Below are positions 12,686-24,542 of a stretch of 64,000 nt of DNA, one piece after another (position 1 is the stretch's first letter; the number at the start of each line of letters is the position of its first letter). A program made the translations under genes and the position numbers. Where the stretch lies: the NCBI GenBank assembly GCA_933207985.1, contig OW240913.1, forward strand, positions 360,992,904 to 361,056,903. The letters are read 5' to 3'. The notes below the pieces were generated by a model. That model saw only the letters and a program-made list of their open reading frames with translations. It ran no database searches and was not told the DNA's origin. Source of the DNA: Pelobates cultripes (taxonomy: Eukaryota; Chordata; Amphibia; Anura; Pelobatidae).

Positions 12686-13784
12686 TGTACCCCCCGGCTG
12701 GGTACCTCCGCCAAGGACCGCTTCCTAGCTGAAACAGGGGACAAACCGCAGCACTTCTGCCCACAGTCACTGTGGCTTGACCGGTGGTCCTGGAACCACT
12801 TCTCCTGGAGCCAAGTGGGGGACTCAATCTATCAACCCCCAAGCACTAGACGAAACTCAGCCCTGGGAGCTCTAGTCCTTACAAGGACTTTCCCCATTGA
12901 ATCTTCAACACTGGAACAAAGATTAGTGATTAGACCTTTCCCGTCCCAGTAACCACATAGTTCTGGGAGTACAAGCTCGAATACTTTAATGGCAGCCACA
13001 ACTGGCCTTTTATGCAAGTCCCCATGCAAGGGGCACTCCCCCCTGGGAGATAATTGAGTCAAGCACTATACTAAACTCAATTATCTCCAAACATAAAAAC
13101 TCACATTTTTACAAACACCCCAAAATTACCTCGAAATAAACAAAAACACCATAAAAGTTACATCCCCTTATAGCACTGATCTGGGTGACCACCATATCCA
13201 AAAATCACCCAGATCAGTTCAGGGGTTCAGAAATTCTATGGAAGGAACATTTTGACCAACCGCACGCATGGTCCCATGCCCAAAACAGTTCCAGAGAATC
13301 AGGCTGTGCGGTCAGTCTACTTAGTGGGATTCGAAGTAGAATATAAAATACCGAACATATAGCTTTGGGAGTAGTCTCAGTTTATGTCTCTCGTTCGGGA
13401 GTTTACTTTTACCGAACGTCGTTCGATTCCCATTCGAATAGCCAAACATCTGTGGAAGGTAAGTAGTTAGCGGTGTCGAGTGTCCAATTTGAGTTCTACG
13501 TACGTGACGACCAAACACCACTCATTGTGCTTGTGGCTTAAGATGGCCGCCGCCACGTGTTTGAAGTGCTGCTTCGAACCGCTTCGACCATTCAGGAGTT
13601 CGAAGTACCGCTTCAAAACCGCTTTGAGAGTTCAAAATGTTACTGTTACAAGTCCAAAAGGTACAAACAGTGGTTTTAACCAAGGTTTTTCACAGGGTCC
13701 ATAGTCTGTGGGCAGGAGGCTGGCAAGCAAGCTCCTCCAGGAGCTTGTGGCAAACTAATCTAAAAAGGGGAGTTTGTCACAACA
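12686..13784 (-). mobile_element. LTR-like block B, related in layout to LTRs A and C
   Basis: On the minus strand it could begin TGTTGTGACAAACTCCCC (13784) and end GGGGGGTACA (12686). It shares with LTR A the segment around ATGGCCGCCGCCACGTGTTTG on the plus strand (about 13542-13562, also 6798-6820) and the downstream CCCCATGCAAGG segment. TATA-like CATAAAAGGCC lies near 13010. No target duplication was found, so boundaries are provisional. Confidence 0.55.
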
Positions 13785-13890
13785 TGGCCTAAACAGATGT
13801 CAGGTAACATCACAGAGAGTGACATAAAAAAAAAAAAAAAAACATTTGGAAGGGGAACATTACCTAAATCACTAAACAACTGCATACAAC

Positions 13891-14740
13891 GTGTGTAGTG
13901 TGTCTGAGTGTGAGTGTGTGGGTAGCATTGTGTGTATATACAGTGTCTGGATGTGTGTAGCAGTGTGTGTGTATGTGTACTGTGTTTGAGTGTGTGTGTG
14001 TGGCATTGTGTGTGTGTAGAGTTTCTGAGTGTGTATCATTGTGTGTGTATATAGTTTTTGAGTGTGTGTAGCATTGTGCGTGTATACAGTTTCTGAGTGT
14101 GAGTAGCAGTGTGTGTGATTACAGTTTCTGAGTGTCTGTAGCATTGTGTGTGATTACAGTTTCTGAATGTGTGTAGCATTGTGTGGGATTACAGTTTCTG
14201 AGTGTGTGTAGTAGTGTGTGATTACAGTTTCTGAGTGTGTATAGCATTGTGTGTGATTACAGTTTCTGAGTGTGTGTAGCACTGTTTGCGCATACAGTTT
14301 CTGAGTGTGTGTAGCAGTGTGTGTGTATACAGTTTATGAGTATGTGTTGCACTGTATGGGTAAAGCAGTGTGTCAGTGTGTCTACTGTGGGTGTTTCTGT
14401 CAGTATGCATGTACCAAACCTTAATAGGTAAAGCAGTGTTTGTATACTGTGTCTTACTGTATGTGTGTGTGTGTGTGTCAGTGTGTATACTTTGTGTATA
14501 CTTGTTTAAGTGTGTGTATTGCAGTGTATGCGCTGTCTATATTTATGTGTATAGCATACTGTGTCTGAGTGTGTGTGTATAGAAGCGTGTCACTGTGTGT
14601 ATACTTTGTCTAAGTGTGTGTAGCAGTATGTGCGTACTTTGTCTGAGTGTGTATATGCTATGAGTGTGTGGCAGTGTAAATCATTGTGAGTATTCTGTGT
14701 CTGAGTGTAGGGGTTGTTATTGTGTGTTCATGACTTGTAA
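13891..14740. repeat. TG-rich minisatellite
   Basis: Tandem repeats of about 35 bases built on TACAGTTTCTGAGTGTGTGT followed by AGCATTGTGTGTGAT, decaying to plain TG-rich text after 14450. The frames across it (THTHTQKLYTH-type peptides) are low-complexity translations of the repeat, not genes. Confidence 0.95.
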
Positions 14741-17563
14741 TATATAATAGAGGTGGATATTCTGGCTCCTTTTCTCTAACCAGAGTCTGGTCAGAGTAAA
14801 ACACCGGTCTTTGCATTGCCGGTATATTTGCAATACCAGCCGCGGCCAAACAGTTTCAAATACCAGCGGTGCCAGTAAATTAGCAGCCAGGTGGAAACTA
14901 TACTACTGCTACAATTAGGACTGTCCCAGACTAGCTGTGGATACCTTCCAATATGAAAACTCAGCTTCAAGGGGTACATAGGGCCCAGAATATTACCAGC
15001 TGGTCAAAGTCGACCAGAGTGCAGCCTCGGGTACCTAATTCTCAGGTGTCAAATGGTGATGAAGTAAAAAAAATACCGCACTCAGTGATGCTTCCAGAGG
15101 AAACTACAGGAATCTGTTTTTTGGCAATGCTCATTTATTTGGTGATAAATGGATACACAAGGCACAAGAATATAAAAGAATAGCAAACGAAGAAATAAAA
15201 CTTCAAACACGATGGGTGTGGGGGAGCATCAAAAGAAAAACCAAAACTAAGAACCTCCTGGACTTGTTTTGCGTCTACAAGGGCCACTTCTCCAGAACCG
15301 ATTTCCCTGGACCTCAATAATGAGTACCTTTCTGGTTTTATACCCATTGAATATGTGGACATCTATTTCATTGGGGAAGCAACTTCTGATTATATGACAA
15401 ATGGTGAAACTCATTCTGTTTCACATTATTTTACTTATTGGACGTTATTTTGGGCCTGATATTTTTAATCCATACTATTTATTTATAACAGTGGCTTGAA
15501 TCGGGATTAAAAAAATAAAATATATCTCTTTCCAGGCTTATAGCCTTTGTTCCTGGAGAGGAAAACAGAATAATTCAGTAAATTGTACAATGTAACGTTA
15601 TCAGCTGGAAGATAGCATTGATTCTGCTTACAGTGTTTTTTCCCGTTCTGCTAACACTCCCTAAATTCAGCCAAGGTCTGACGCCCTGCCAGAAGCCATA
15701 AATTACTCACAAGCAGGTCCTGAAATTAGGAGAAACATTAAACTAACACTTCCACTTAGCAATAGGACTTCCTGCCCAGCTGATAAAGCAATTCCTGTTA
15801 TTTTTCTAAATGTACTACAAACCTGAAGCAAAAAGCCCAAAAAATGTATTATGGATGGAGCCACACCTAGTACGTTTGTCAGCTTGTATTTCTCTGTCTC
15901 AGGAACGCATATATTGCACATGCCAGTCTTTGCGTGACAATATGTTAATAATAAATATATCCAAATGTCAGTACAATTTTATTAACTATATAACTATAAC
16001 TAAGGACATATATTTAATAAAGATATTTAATTGTATGTATTGGTGGTATTTTGCCGCTCTTTCAATGTATACATTGTGCTATCGAAACTGCTAAAATTTA
16101 TACATTGTGTAACGAAGTAAACTATCCGCTCACAGTTTACATTTCAACATATAATAATATTAGCCGAGACACAAAACAAAAGACAATTGCTAAGAACCAG
16201 TCTGTCCATTTTGCAACCTCATATAAATGAAAACTAATTTTGTTTCCAGGATAAACAATTGACAGAACAAGCCTGATGTCCTTCCTGGTTCTCAGTGAGT
16301 GAAGAATTGGTTGTGAGTCTGGGGATCTGGTGACTAAGTACGATAACATAGACTCTGGAATAACATCAACTTACTCTTGAACCAGTCTTTTTTTTGCCAT
16401 GTGTGTAACCTACCTGAGCGTAATAGACCGATCCAACAGGTAAAGAGGGCCCTGATCTAGAGCTAAATTTATGAAAACAGAACATTGCTGTTATTTGATC
16501 CAGATAAGACACGTTTTTTCACCCACATGTTTTTAACTTTTGTGCCCTCACTGACGCATTTCACAACCTCCAGTCAAATTCTATGTATGCGACATTTATA
16601 GAAATTATGTTCTTCGAGGCCAAATGGCTGATATAATCCACCCCAATTTAGACTAACTGGGTCTACCTAACGGTTCTCCCTGGGGCCTTAATCATTTAAA
16701 TAACATACTAATGGAATCTTTCTAAACTTGACAATCTTTATATGTAGGGTATCTACTTATAGTGGGATGTACTTAATATACATAATTATAATTATTATAA
16801 TACAGAAAGCCGTCTGGCAATTTGTCCTTTAGAAATCTCAGGTGCCTGTGTGACTCTAATTCTGAATATATAGTCAAACCGAAAATTGGGGCACTCCCAG
16901 CTCTTGAAGGTGGAATCAAATTTCTTTTAATGTGTTAACATTTAATAGTTAACATGCATTAGATCAGATGACTTTCAGAGATGTATTATTTATAACAAAG
17001 GGTTAGTAGCAGTGACAGGGTGGAGAATTATTTTGTTATAAATCGATATTTAAATGGCTGTTCTGTAGTCTAGATGCATTAAATGGGATTTTTTTGTTTT
17101 ACCAACATGTTTCTATTGGAGTAACTCTATAGGCTGATACGTTTTGCACTCAGTTTTATGATCGGTATAATAATTATTTTGTTCCTACCCAGTGATAAAG
17201 ATGAATTGGACATCTTTAGCCGAGCGGGAAGCATTGTGTGTCGTCTAGCCTGGATGTTTTCCTTCCTCTTACTAAGAAACAAGGTTCTCCTGGAGAAAGG
17301 GTACAGTGGTCCCGGTCTCTGTGTCTACCAAACCTGCCCAAAGCTGGACCAGTCTACACTAAAAAAGGGCAAAAGCCATTTGTGATCCATAGAGGATGAG
17401 AAATAGTGTTTTATATGCGGAGTAATAAAATAAGTGGAATGTCACTAAACAACAACCACTTCAAATGATAGATTAACGTCCTCTCACTAAAGGCAGAATC
17501 CTATACACTCTCTCCCATCATCAAATTCTATTCAGCTGTAGAACAAAAGAAAAAAAATAGGAG
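14741..17563. other. Intergenic, no gene recognised
   Basis: AT-rich single-copy-looking sequence. I saw no exon with family resemblance, no RNA gene and no clear transposon ends. Confidence 0.4.
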
Positions 17564-18024
17564 TTAAAGGGACACCATAGGCACTACAACCATTTTATCT
17601 AATTGAATTGGTTATAGAGCCTAGAAGCCCCTGGCGATGTCCCTCCATTCAGTGTAGAACCATATTTGAGCAGTTTCTCACACAAAGAGGATATCTGGCT
17701 TCCCACAGCCCAGCCCCCACTGGAGATATAGCAATGGCAGAGATTACACACTTCCATCTAACTATACCGATTCATACCAGCAATGGGCACTGTGGTAGAC
17801 TGAAAGGGGTCAGCTGACACTCTCAGCCAATCACAGCTACCCATTGCCGCTCTGGCTAATGATTCCTCCCTAGCCCAAGCAGAACAGATGGGATGTGCTG
17901 CTGATGACTCTTGTTTGACATTAAAAATTGATGAATGTTGAATGGAAGGACAGAGCCAAGAGTCTCCAGAAACTATTACTACTTCAATGATGTAGCCATT
18001 ATAGTGCCTACAGTGACCCTTCAA
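17564..18024. mobile_element. T2/Kolobok-like MITE
   Basis: Left end TTAAAGGGACACCATAGGC. The right end, TATAGTGCCTACAGTGACCC then TTCAA, is the approximate inverse. TTAA-flanked TTAAAGGRR termini are the mark of the amphibian T2 MITE group (Kolobok superfamily). No coding capacity. Confidence 0.65.
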
Positions 18025-18322
18025 TGTAGACCAGTCTCTGAAGATCTTTGCACAGACCTTTCTAAGTGAAATGTCTCCTGGATAGAGAAAGTGACGAGAA
18101 TATATCCACACACGAAGTTGTCCCCCATCAACACTGCTATCATTTGGCAAATAGTGGCATATAAAGCTGACTGTAGATATAGTATTTTTCTATCTTTGTG
18201 TAATAAAACAAGGGTCAACAGGATTCTTCACCAATCTGCCGGCACATGCATCAAGACATGATATCGGTATTTATTTCAGATCACTCAAAAAGATGCTCTC
18301 TCCATCAGTCATTACTCATCAC

Positions 18323-18664
18323 TAGTAATGTCCCGAACTGTTTGCCGAACGGTTCGCCACAAACGGTTCGCCACGAATGGTTCGCCACGGACTCATCATT
18401 GAGTAAACTTTGACCCTGTACCTCACAGTCAGCAGACACATTCCAGCCAATCAGCAGCAAACCCTCCCTCCCAGACCCTCCCACGACAGCTCACTAAGAA
18501 TGCAGCTTCACAATGGATGCTGTCCAGGAGGTTGGAGGGTCTGGGAGGGAGGGTCTGCTGCTGATTGGCTGGAATGTGTCTGCTGACTGTGAGGTACAGG
18601 GTCAAAGTTTACTCAATGATGAGTCCGTGGCGAACCGTTCGGCGAACAGTTCGGGACATCACTA
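18323..18664. mobile_element. hAT-like foldback MITE, copy 2, perfect 8-bp target duplication
   Basis: Begins TAGTAATGTCCCGAACTG and ends CAGTTCGGGACATCACTA. It is flanked by CTCATCAC at 18315-18322 and 18665-18672. The arms pair over most of the length, and the left arm contains a tripled GAACGGTTCGCCAC-type motif. Same family as 914-1218. Confidence 0.92.
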
Positions 18665-18888
18665 CTCATCACGGCTCATGGAAAATAGCAAACCATCAAT
18701 CAATATTCTAGTTTTGAACTGTTTTTTTTATTACACCGGAGGTTCAAATGAAAGGCCAACTCAATGTAAAAATGGGTAGTTTTTCATAAACATAAAATGT
18801 ACCATTAGACAGCATTAGAAAAGAAAAATGTCAGGTTACATCAATGATAAAGTCAGCGCAGGTAAAAAGCAAGAAATTATACAACTAA

Positions 18889-19290
18889 TTTTCATGTATA
18901 GCTTGGAGGAAAGACGAGACAGGGGGGATATGATAGAAACATTTAAATATATAAAGGGAATCAACACAGTAAAGGAGGAGACTATATTTAAAAGAAGAAA
19001 AACTGCCACAACAAGAAGACATAGTCTTAAATTAGAGGGACAAAGGTTTAAAAATAATATCAGGAAGTATTACTTTACTGAGAGGGTAGTGGATGCATGG
19101 AATAGCCTTCCAGCTGAAGTGGTAGAGGTTAACACAGTAAAGGAGTTTAAGCATGCGTGGGATAGGCATAAGGCTATCCTAACTATAAGATAAGACTAGG
19201 GACTAATGAAAGTATTTAGAAAATTGGGCAGACTAGATGGGCCGAATGGTTCTTATCTGCCATCACATTCTATGTTTCTATGTTTCTATG
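18889..19290 (+). mobile_element. CR1-clade LINE, 3' end only (5' truncated)
   Basis: Encodes the last ~100 residues of the LINE polyprotein ([19 protein letters not shown]..., [26 protein letters not shown]), stop, then a 3' tail with GGGCCGAATGGTTCTTATCT and a terminal repeat of TTTCTATG, the CR1-type ending. Differs from the copy at 38592-38891 by only about six residues in 99, so both are fairly young. Confidence 0.9.
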
Positions 19291-19729
19291 TTTCAGTAAT
19301 TTCTGATTTCTCAAAGCAAATTTTAACATCTCCTTCTATTTGATTTCCATTGATATATCAGAGATTGAGTGGAGCCAGCATCTCTGAAATGATCACGTTA
19401 ATTTTAGCAAAGAATTTGGTCTATTTTCTAAAGGAATAGTTATGTATAAATAGAATTTCCTGTTCAGCACAGAACACATTCCTGTAAAGGTCTTCTCTCC
19501 GATTAGCTCAAATCCTACTTAAAGTTGATTAATGAAAAGTTGAAATTTTAGGGCAAATTCCTTCTTCAGACTGCTTATATAAACACTATGTTCCAAATGG
19601 TGTAATTTTAGAAACGGCTAACGTTTATTTTCTTTAAACAATAGCTTGTGCTAAATTCAAGTGTGTTTAAGGACATCAAGCACGATAAATTTAATTGTTT
19701 AGTTACATAGTTTGCTAGACTTGGGTGCC

Positions 19730-20460
19730 GCCAAAATTTATAAAAATTATGTTTCTTTAACCAGATTTTAGCCATTTGTTCATTCCACGGCTGTATCTTG
19801 CGGGCTGTTTAGCAAATATCTCCCTAAATTGGTACCCTTGTGGGATTGCCATACTTAAGGGTACCAAATAAGGGAGCTGTTTAATAAATGGCTCATTTAT
19901 TTGTTTTATTTTTAAAAAGCCCTCACTTTCACAATTGTGGTCTTTCAGACAATTTTACTAATACTAAGTAAAAATACTTAGTATTAGTAAATAAGAGAGG
20001 TTTGATTTCTCCCTCATGCCCCCACCCACCATGCCGCATCATGAAAATGACTAGCGACCTTGCTAATGGCTGCTCTCTGTACAACAATAGACATGGACAT
20101 TGTATGGCAGATAGGGGCATTAGGGAGGATTTTACTGTCCTTATATTAATATGTGCATCATATTGACCCCCCATAGGCTTAAGCATTAAGGTGAGGGTGG
20201 GCACGAGGGGGGTGGGGGGGGTTTAGTAAGCAGCTGGAAGCAGAGTTCTCCTCCACTACAATTTTAAATATTACAAGGAGGGAGCCAATAGCTCCCTCAT
20301 TGTAAATAAATGAACAAACTAATTGCATAAACGTAATGTTGTCCAACAAGCAGTGCATTCTTCCTTTCATTTGTATTCATCCATTCATGTTTCGAAAAAT
20401 GGTTGAATTGCCAAAAATTCAGCCGAAACTGTTTCATCCGAAAATAAATGCCCAATACTA
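19730..20460. repeat. Repeat-like block
   Basis: Shares the CTCCCTAAATTGGTACCCTT segment with 2830-3110. The ATTACAAGGAGGGAGCCAAT segment (about 20271-20300) recurs at 55020-55060. It also includes the hairpin-like ACTAATACTAAGTAAAAATA..TTAGTATTAGT at 19957-19990. Family unknown. Confidence 0.45.
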
Positions 20461-20559
20461 TAGTCTACACACACAATATAATATATGAAATATTAACAAC
20501 ATTTTGCAGAGTACTTTCAGCTATGATGAATATTGCAATTAGTGATTGTGATTTCATCT

Positions 20560-21260
20560 CAAAATTTAAAAGCAAAAAAGTGTACAAGCTGTTAAGAACC
20601 AAATCAAAGTGATAAGTGTCCACAGTTATAGCTGCACTCCCTCAAAGTGACAAAAAATTATACAAAGTAATAAAAAAAATATATACCAGAAGAACATAGT
20701 GCACATAAACTGATGCGAATCCTTCAAATGATATTATAAAAATTAACAACATAGATACACGTAGTGCAGACTATCTGATAAAACAACATAAGATATAGTG
20801 GGTGTCTGGGAGAGAACTCACAAGTACCAGAGCCCTATCAACCCTGGCTCTGGGTTTGAAGATGTCACCAGGTGATGTATTTACTTAGATATACATCAAT
20901 GCTCTATATATATGTAGGAGATAAATAGAGAGACAGGAACCCCCAATTTAATAATATTTACAACTTATATTTATTCATATAAAATATTAAAAACTCTTTG
21001 GCAGTGGTGGGTATGCCAACAAACTACCCACAACTAGGCAAGTATAAAAAACATAAAACGCTACCGTCACACAGTCACTTCCGGGTTTTGCCCTTTCCCA
21101 ATCACTTGAGCCTCGTAGGTCCGCCTCTCTATGACATCATAGAGAGGGAGGCTCACAAGGCTCATGTGATTGGGAATCGGCGAAATCCGGAAGTGACTGA
21201 AATCACAATAACAAAATAGCAAAACATTATCCAAGGCAGCTGTGTTTCCAGCTCACTTTT
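20560..21260. repeat. Unclassified repeat with long inverted repeat at 21073-21202
   Basis: AT-rich text followed by a foldback. CAGTCACTTCCGGGTTTTGC and CCAATCACTTGAGCC pair with GGCTCATGTGATTGG and CGGAAGTGACTG, with a central CTCTCTATGACATCATAGAGAG palindrome. Looks like the end of a mobile element, but I could not name it. Confidence 0.55.
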
Positions 21261-21264
21261 GTTC

Positions 21265-21394
21265 TTAAAGATACACTATAAGCACCATAACCACTACAAA
21301 GCTGCATTCCTAACACTACAGTGTCACTCTGCCCAAATCAACAGGGAATTCCTGGCTGTAGTGACGATGATGCTTGGAGTGTTACTTTCATTAA
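21265..21394. mobile_element. Short T2-like MITE
   Basis: TTAAAGATACACTATAAGCACC at the left, GCTTGGAGTGTTACTTTCAT then TTAA at the right. About 130 bp, with weakly inverted ends and TTAA at both borders. Confidence 0.5.
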
Positions 21395-21541
21395 AATTGT
21401 AAATAATGAACTTGTGATTGCAATAGCAATATTAGATATAATCAATATTAACAGCAGTTTAGAAAAATGCAGCAATAAGTATATGCTATCAGAATATCCA
21501 GAGTGTTGCAGTGTGTAAAAACCTTATTTTGGACTAACGAT

Positions 21542-21750
21542 TAGTGATGTCCCGAACGGTTCGCGAATGGTTCGCCGAACGGTTCGCCACGGACTCATCA
21601 TTGAGTAAACTTTGACCCTGTACCTCACAGTCAGCAGAAACATTCCAGCCAATCAGCAGCAGACCCTCCCTCCCAGACCCTCCCACCTCCTGGACAGCTC
21701 ACTAAGAATGCAGCTTCGCAATGAATGTAAAATGGATGCTGTCCAGGAGG
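21542..21750. mobile_element. hAT-like foldback MITE, copy 3, truncated
   Basis: Left terminus TAGTGATGTCCCGAACGGTT, and nearly the same text as copies 1 and 2 up to GATGCTGTCCAGGAGG. The right arm is missing. No target duplication can be defined. Confidence 0.85.
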
Positions 21751-23661
21751 AGAAAGACAAGCTTTCAAGAGATTTCCTCTCTTCTTCATGTCTAAAGCAA
21801 TACTGCTGATCTATATTATATCTTGCTAAAACGAACCCATAAATGAATAATCATTGCACTGTACCAGGTAGATTTCCATTTCAAAGGAGAGAAAACCAGT
21901 ACATGGAAAGTGGGACACATATAAATCACTCCTCAACTTTGTATCTGGATTGCATCCAGTGTTAATGGAAATCTAGAAAACCAGGCAGCATTCCAGCATT
22001 TGTTCAACATGACTAAGAGTAATATTATACAGAGCAAGAAACACAGGACAAAATATGGAAAAATAAAGATAAGAATGAAAAGTAATCCAACTCGGTTATT
22101 CAATTGCCAGGAGCAGAGGGTTCCATATTTTCTATAATTAATTTATGTTTGTGATTTCTGATGATGAGTCTGTAGTTAAGCTGATGATATAATCCTTACC
22201 ATGGCATTGGCCTTAGTGAACTCTGACAAAGAAAATGTTTTAAAATGGAAATTACAGTACGCAGTAAAATCAAGAAACATTTTAATCTGCGGCCAAAAAC
22301 ATCCCAGATGACACTTCAGAAAAAAATGACTTTTTGCCGAACCTGGAAAATTCTATATGGTGGAACATTCCAGTCTCACATGCAGAAAATCTTGGTCAAA
22401 CAAAACCACATAGTTTCAAATAAGTGTGAAGATAATAATTTTTATTCCACTGGAGATTGACGTGTCTCATCCTCCTAGGCTAGGACATAGCTTTCAGAGA
22501 TTCAGAATTTTATTTAGAGGATCAGGGCTCTAAGTTCCAAATTCACCAAAGTCAAACTGTTCAACATTGTTTATTTGATTTTCTGAATTATGTAGTAGAT
22601 TCCCAAAGCTCTTCATTTTTGGTGTGCTGTAGAGGCTATTCTAAACACAACTTCTGCTAAATGTAATTTATCTTAGACTAAATCTAACTCCAGTACATTC
22701 ATTTTCTGAGTTAAGGTAGAGATTCATTTACACCTCGGTTTGACATTCCTTCCTCGTGGGTTTATTGTTAACGAGACCACATTCCGAACTTTCCACACGA
22801 CTGTTCATTCTTACGTTAGCATTTTGTTACCTAGAAAAATGTTGAGATACTTTGCTCTACATCGTCTTTCATTCTTTTGTCTACAGTTTTATGCATTATA
22901 TACTCAGTCTCAATGCTCTTGTTGTCCAGATCCCTGTTGTTTCTAATTGCAAATATATTTACACAGATACGGTTATTTCCTGAAGTGAGAATTCAAAGTG
23001 AATTTAAAATTTAAGGCCAGAAAAACTGAACTGACAGCATAGCTGATTTAGAGAATTTTCCCATTTTGACTCGTTTGAGCTTAAACCTAAAATTCGCTTT
23101 GAAATCACCTTGAATTCACCAGTGAATAACCCTGAGAGTATACTAGCTGTCTTACTAAAATTGGTAAGGGCTGCTGATTGCCATGGATTGTGAAAATAGC
23201 TAGTTAAATCACTTTGTTTCTGTTTATGCAGCCACAGCTCCCTTGGATGTGACTGACAGTCTGCATTAAAATAAAATGATTTCATTTTCAGATGTTAGCT
23301 TACTTTAAAAGTTTTTATTTCCTGCTCTGTAATTTAAACTTGAATCACACACAGGTGCCACTTGTAGGGTCTAGAAAGCCATTAACAGAGCAGGAGATAA
23401 GAAATTCTAAATTAAACAGAATTTGCAATAAAATAAGTTTAAACATTAGATGACTCTTTATAGGAAGTGGTTAGGAAGACTGTGCATGTCACATGCAGGG
23501 AGGTGTGACTAAGGTTGCATAAACAAAGTAATTTAACTCATAAGCTCATTGAGCAGTGAGACTGCAGGGGCATGATCTATTAACCAAAACTGATTCATTA
23601 AGCTAGAGTAATGTTGGTAAAAATAGTGACCCTTTATTTTTTCCTGTTTCTACATATTCTC

Positions 23662-23662
<1 letters not shown>
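21751..23662. other. Intergenic, no gene recognised
   Basis: Short chance frames only. The stretch 22985-23285 weakly resembles the foldback repeat found at 55701-55870 (GAATTTTCCCATTTTGACTC, AAATCACCTTGAATTCACCA). Confidence 0.4.

Positions 23663-23697
<35 letters not shown>
23663..23697. repeat. (ATT)n microsatellite
   Basis: About 11 uninterrupted TAT/ATT triplets, followed by a sentence-like repeat end (CGCCATCAAATTCCACAGCG CTTTAGAAT) that is common in frog genomes. Confidence 0.9.
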
Positions 23698-23862
23698 GAT
23701 AATTATATATCGCCATCAAATTCCACAGCGCTTTAGAATGGGTGGACGAACAGACAGTATTGATTCCAACAATACTCTGACATCTTTTCCTCTAACAAAG
23801 TTATCATAAAAACAAAATGGCTGGTTGCAACAGATTAAGGAGAATATCTATAGGTTGCTAAC

Positions 23863-24537
23863 TGTAACTGTCCGTTTATTACTTTAAATCCTTGTTCCGC
23901 ACTGACTGCTACAGGCGTAACCTTTCTGCCTCCCTCTTTGTTTTCCGGGGAATTTTTGATCATCAGACCCCCCTCCTTCCTTTAGTTTTGGAGGTAAAAA
24001 GGCTCTATGTGACGCGGCATTCAGATGCCAAGCAAGCCAGCAGCACCTCGTGGGAAGGCGATTGTTGAGTTGCACCCCTTGGCAAGCGGAGCGAGGTACA
24101 CAGTAAAAGTGCATTGTCTGTAATAGTATATATGTTCTTAGGCATACATTGTGTCCATGCTGTTAGTTAAAAGATATGCTGTAAGTAATACAAATGTTTG
24201 TATATTAAGTATTGTAATCCAAATCCTTGTATGTAGTCATGTTTCCTTAGATGTTTAATGTAATTTAGATATGTGTGCAGACAACGGAACTCCACCTTCT
24301 AACTCCACATTTGGAATTCTGTTGTTACCCCCTTTTGGTGATCTCTGTAAACAAATGTATTGTATGTCATTTTACAGTTTTTACAGTGCTTATGGTTCAC
24401 GGTGCTCAAGGTGTTAAAGAGATTAACGTTGGTGGTGTTCAACCCTCCTGCATACCTTTGATGCAAAAGAATAAAAGCACTGCACCTGTCAGAAGCTCTC
24501 CTCACATTATATACTCGATGCCAAAGGGTCCGCTACA
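23863..24537 (+). mobile_element. Solo LTR D (675 bp), plus orientation, 5-bp target duplication
   Basis: Begins TGTAACTGTCCG, ends GGGTCCGCTACA. Flanked by CTAAC at 23858-23862 and 24538-24542. AATAAA at 24470-24475 lies 62 bases before the end, as in an LTR R region. The terminal TCCGCTACA is shared with LTR A, though the body differs, so they are related rather than the same family. No internal genes adjoin. Confidence 0.85.
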
Positions 24538-24542
24538 CTAAC

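Noticed and set aside
13872..14410. Thr/His-rich minus-strand frames
   Set aside because: Translations of the TG-rich minisatellite.
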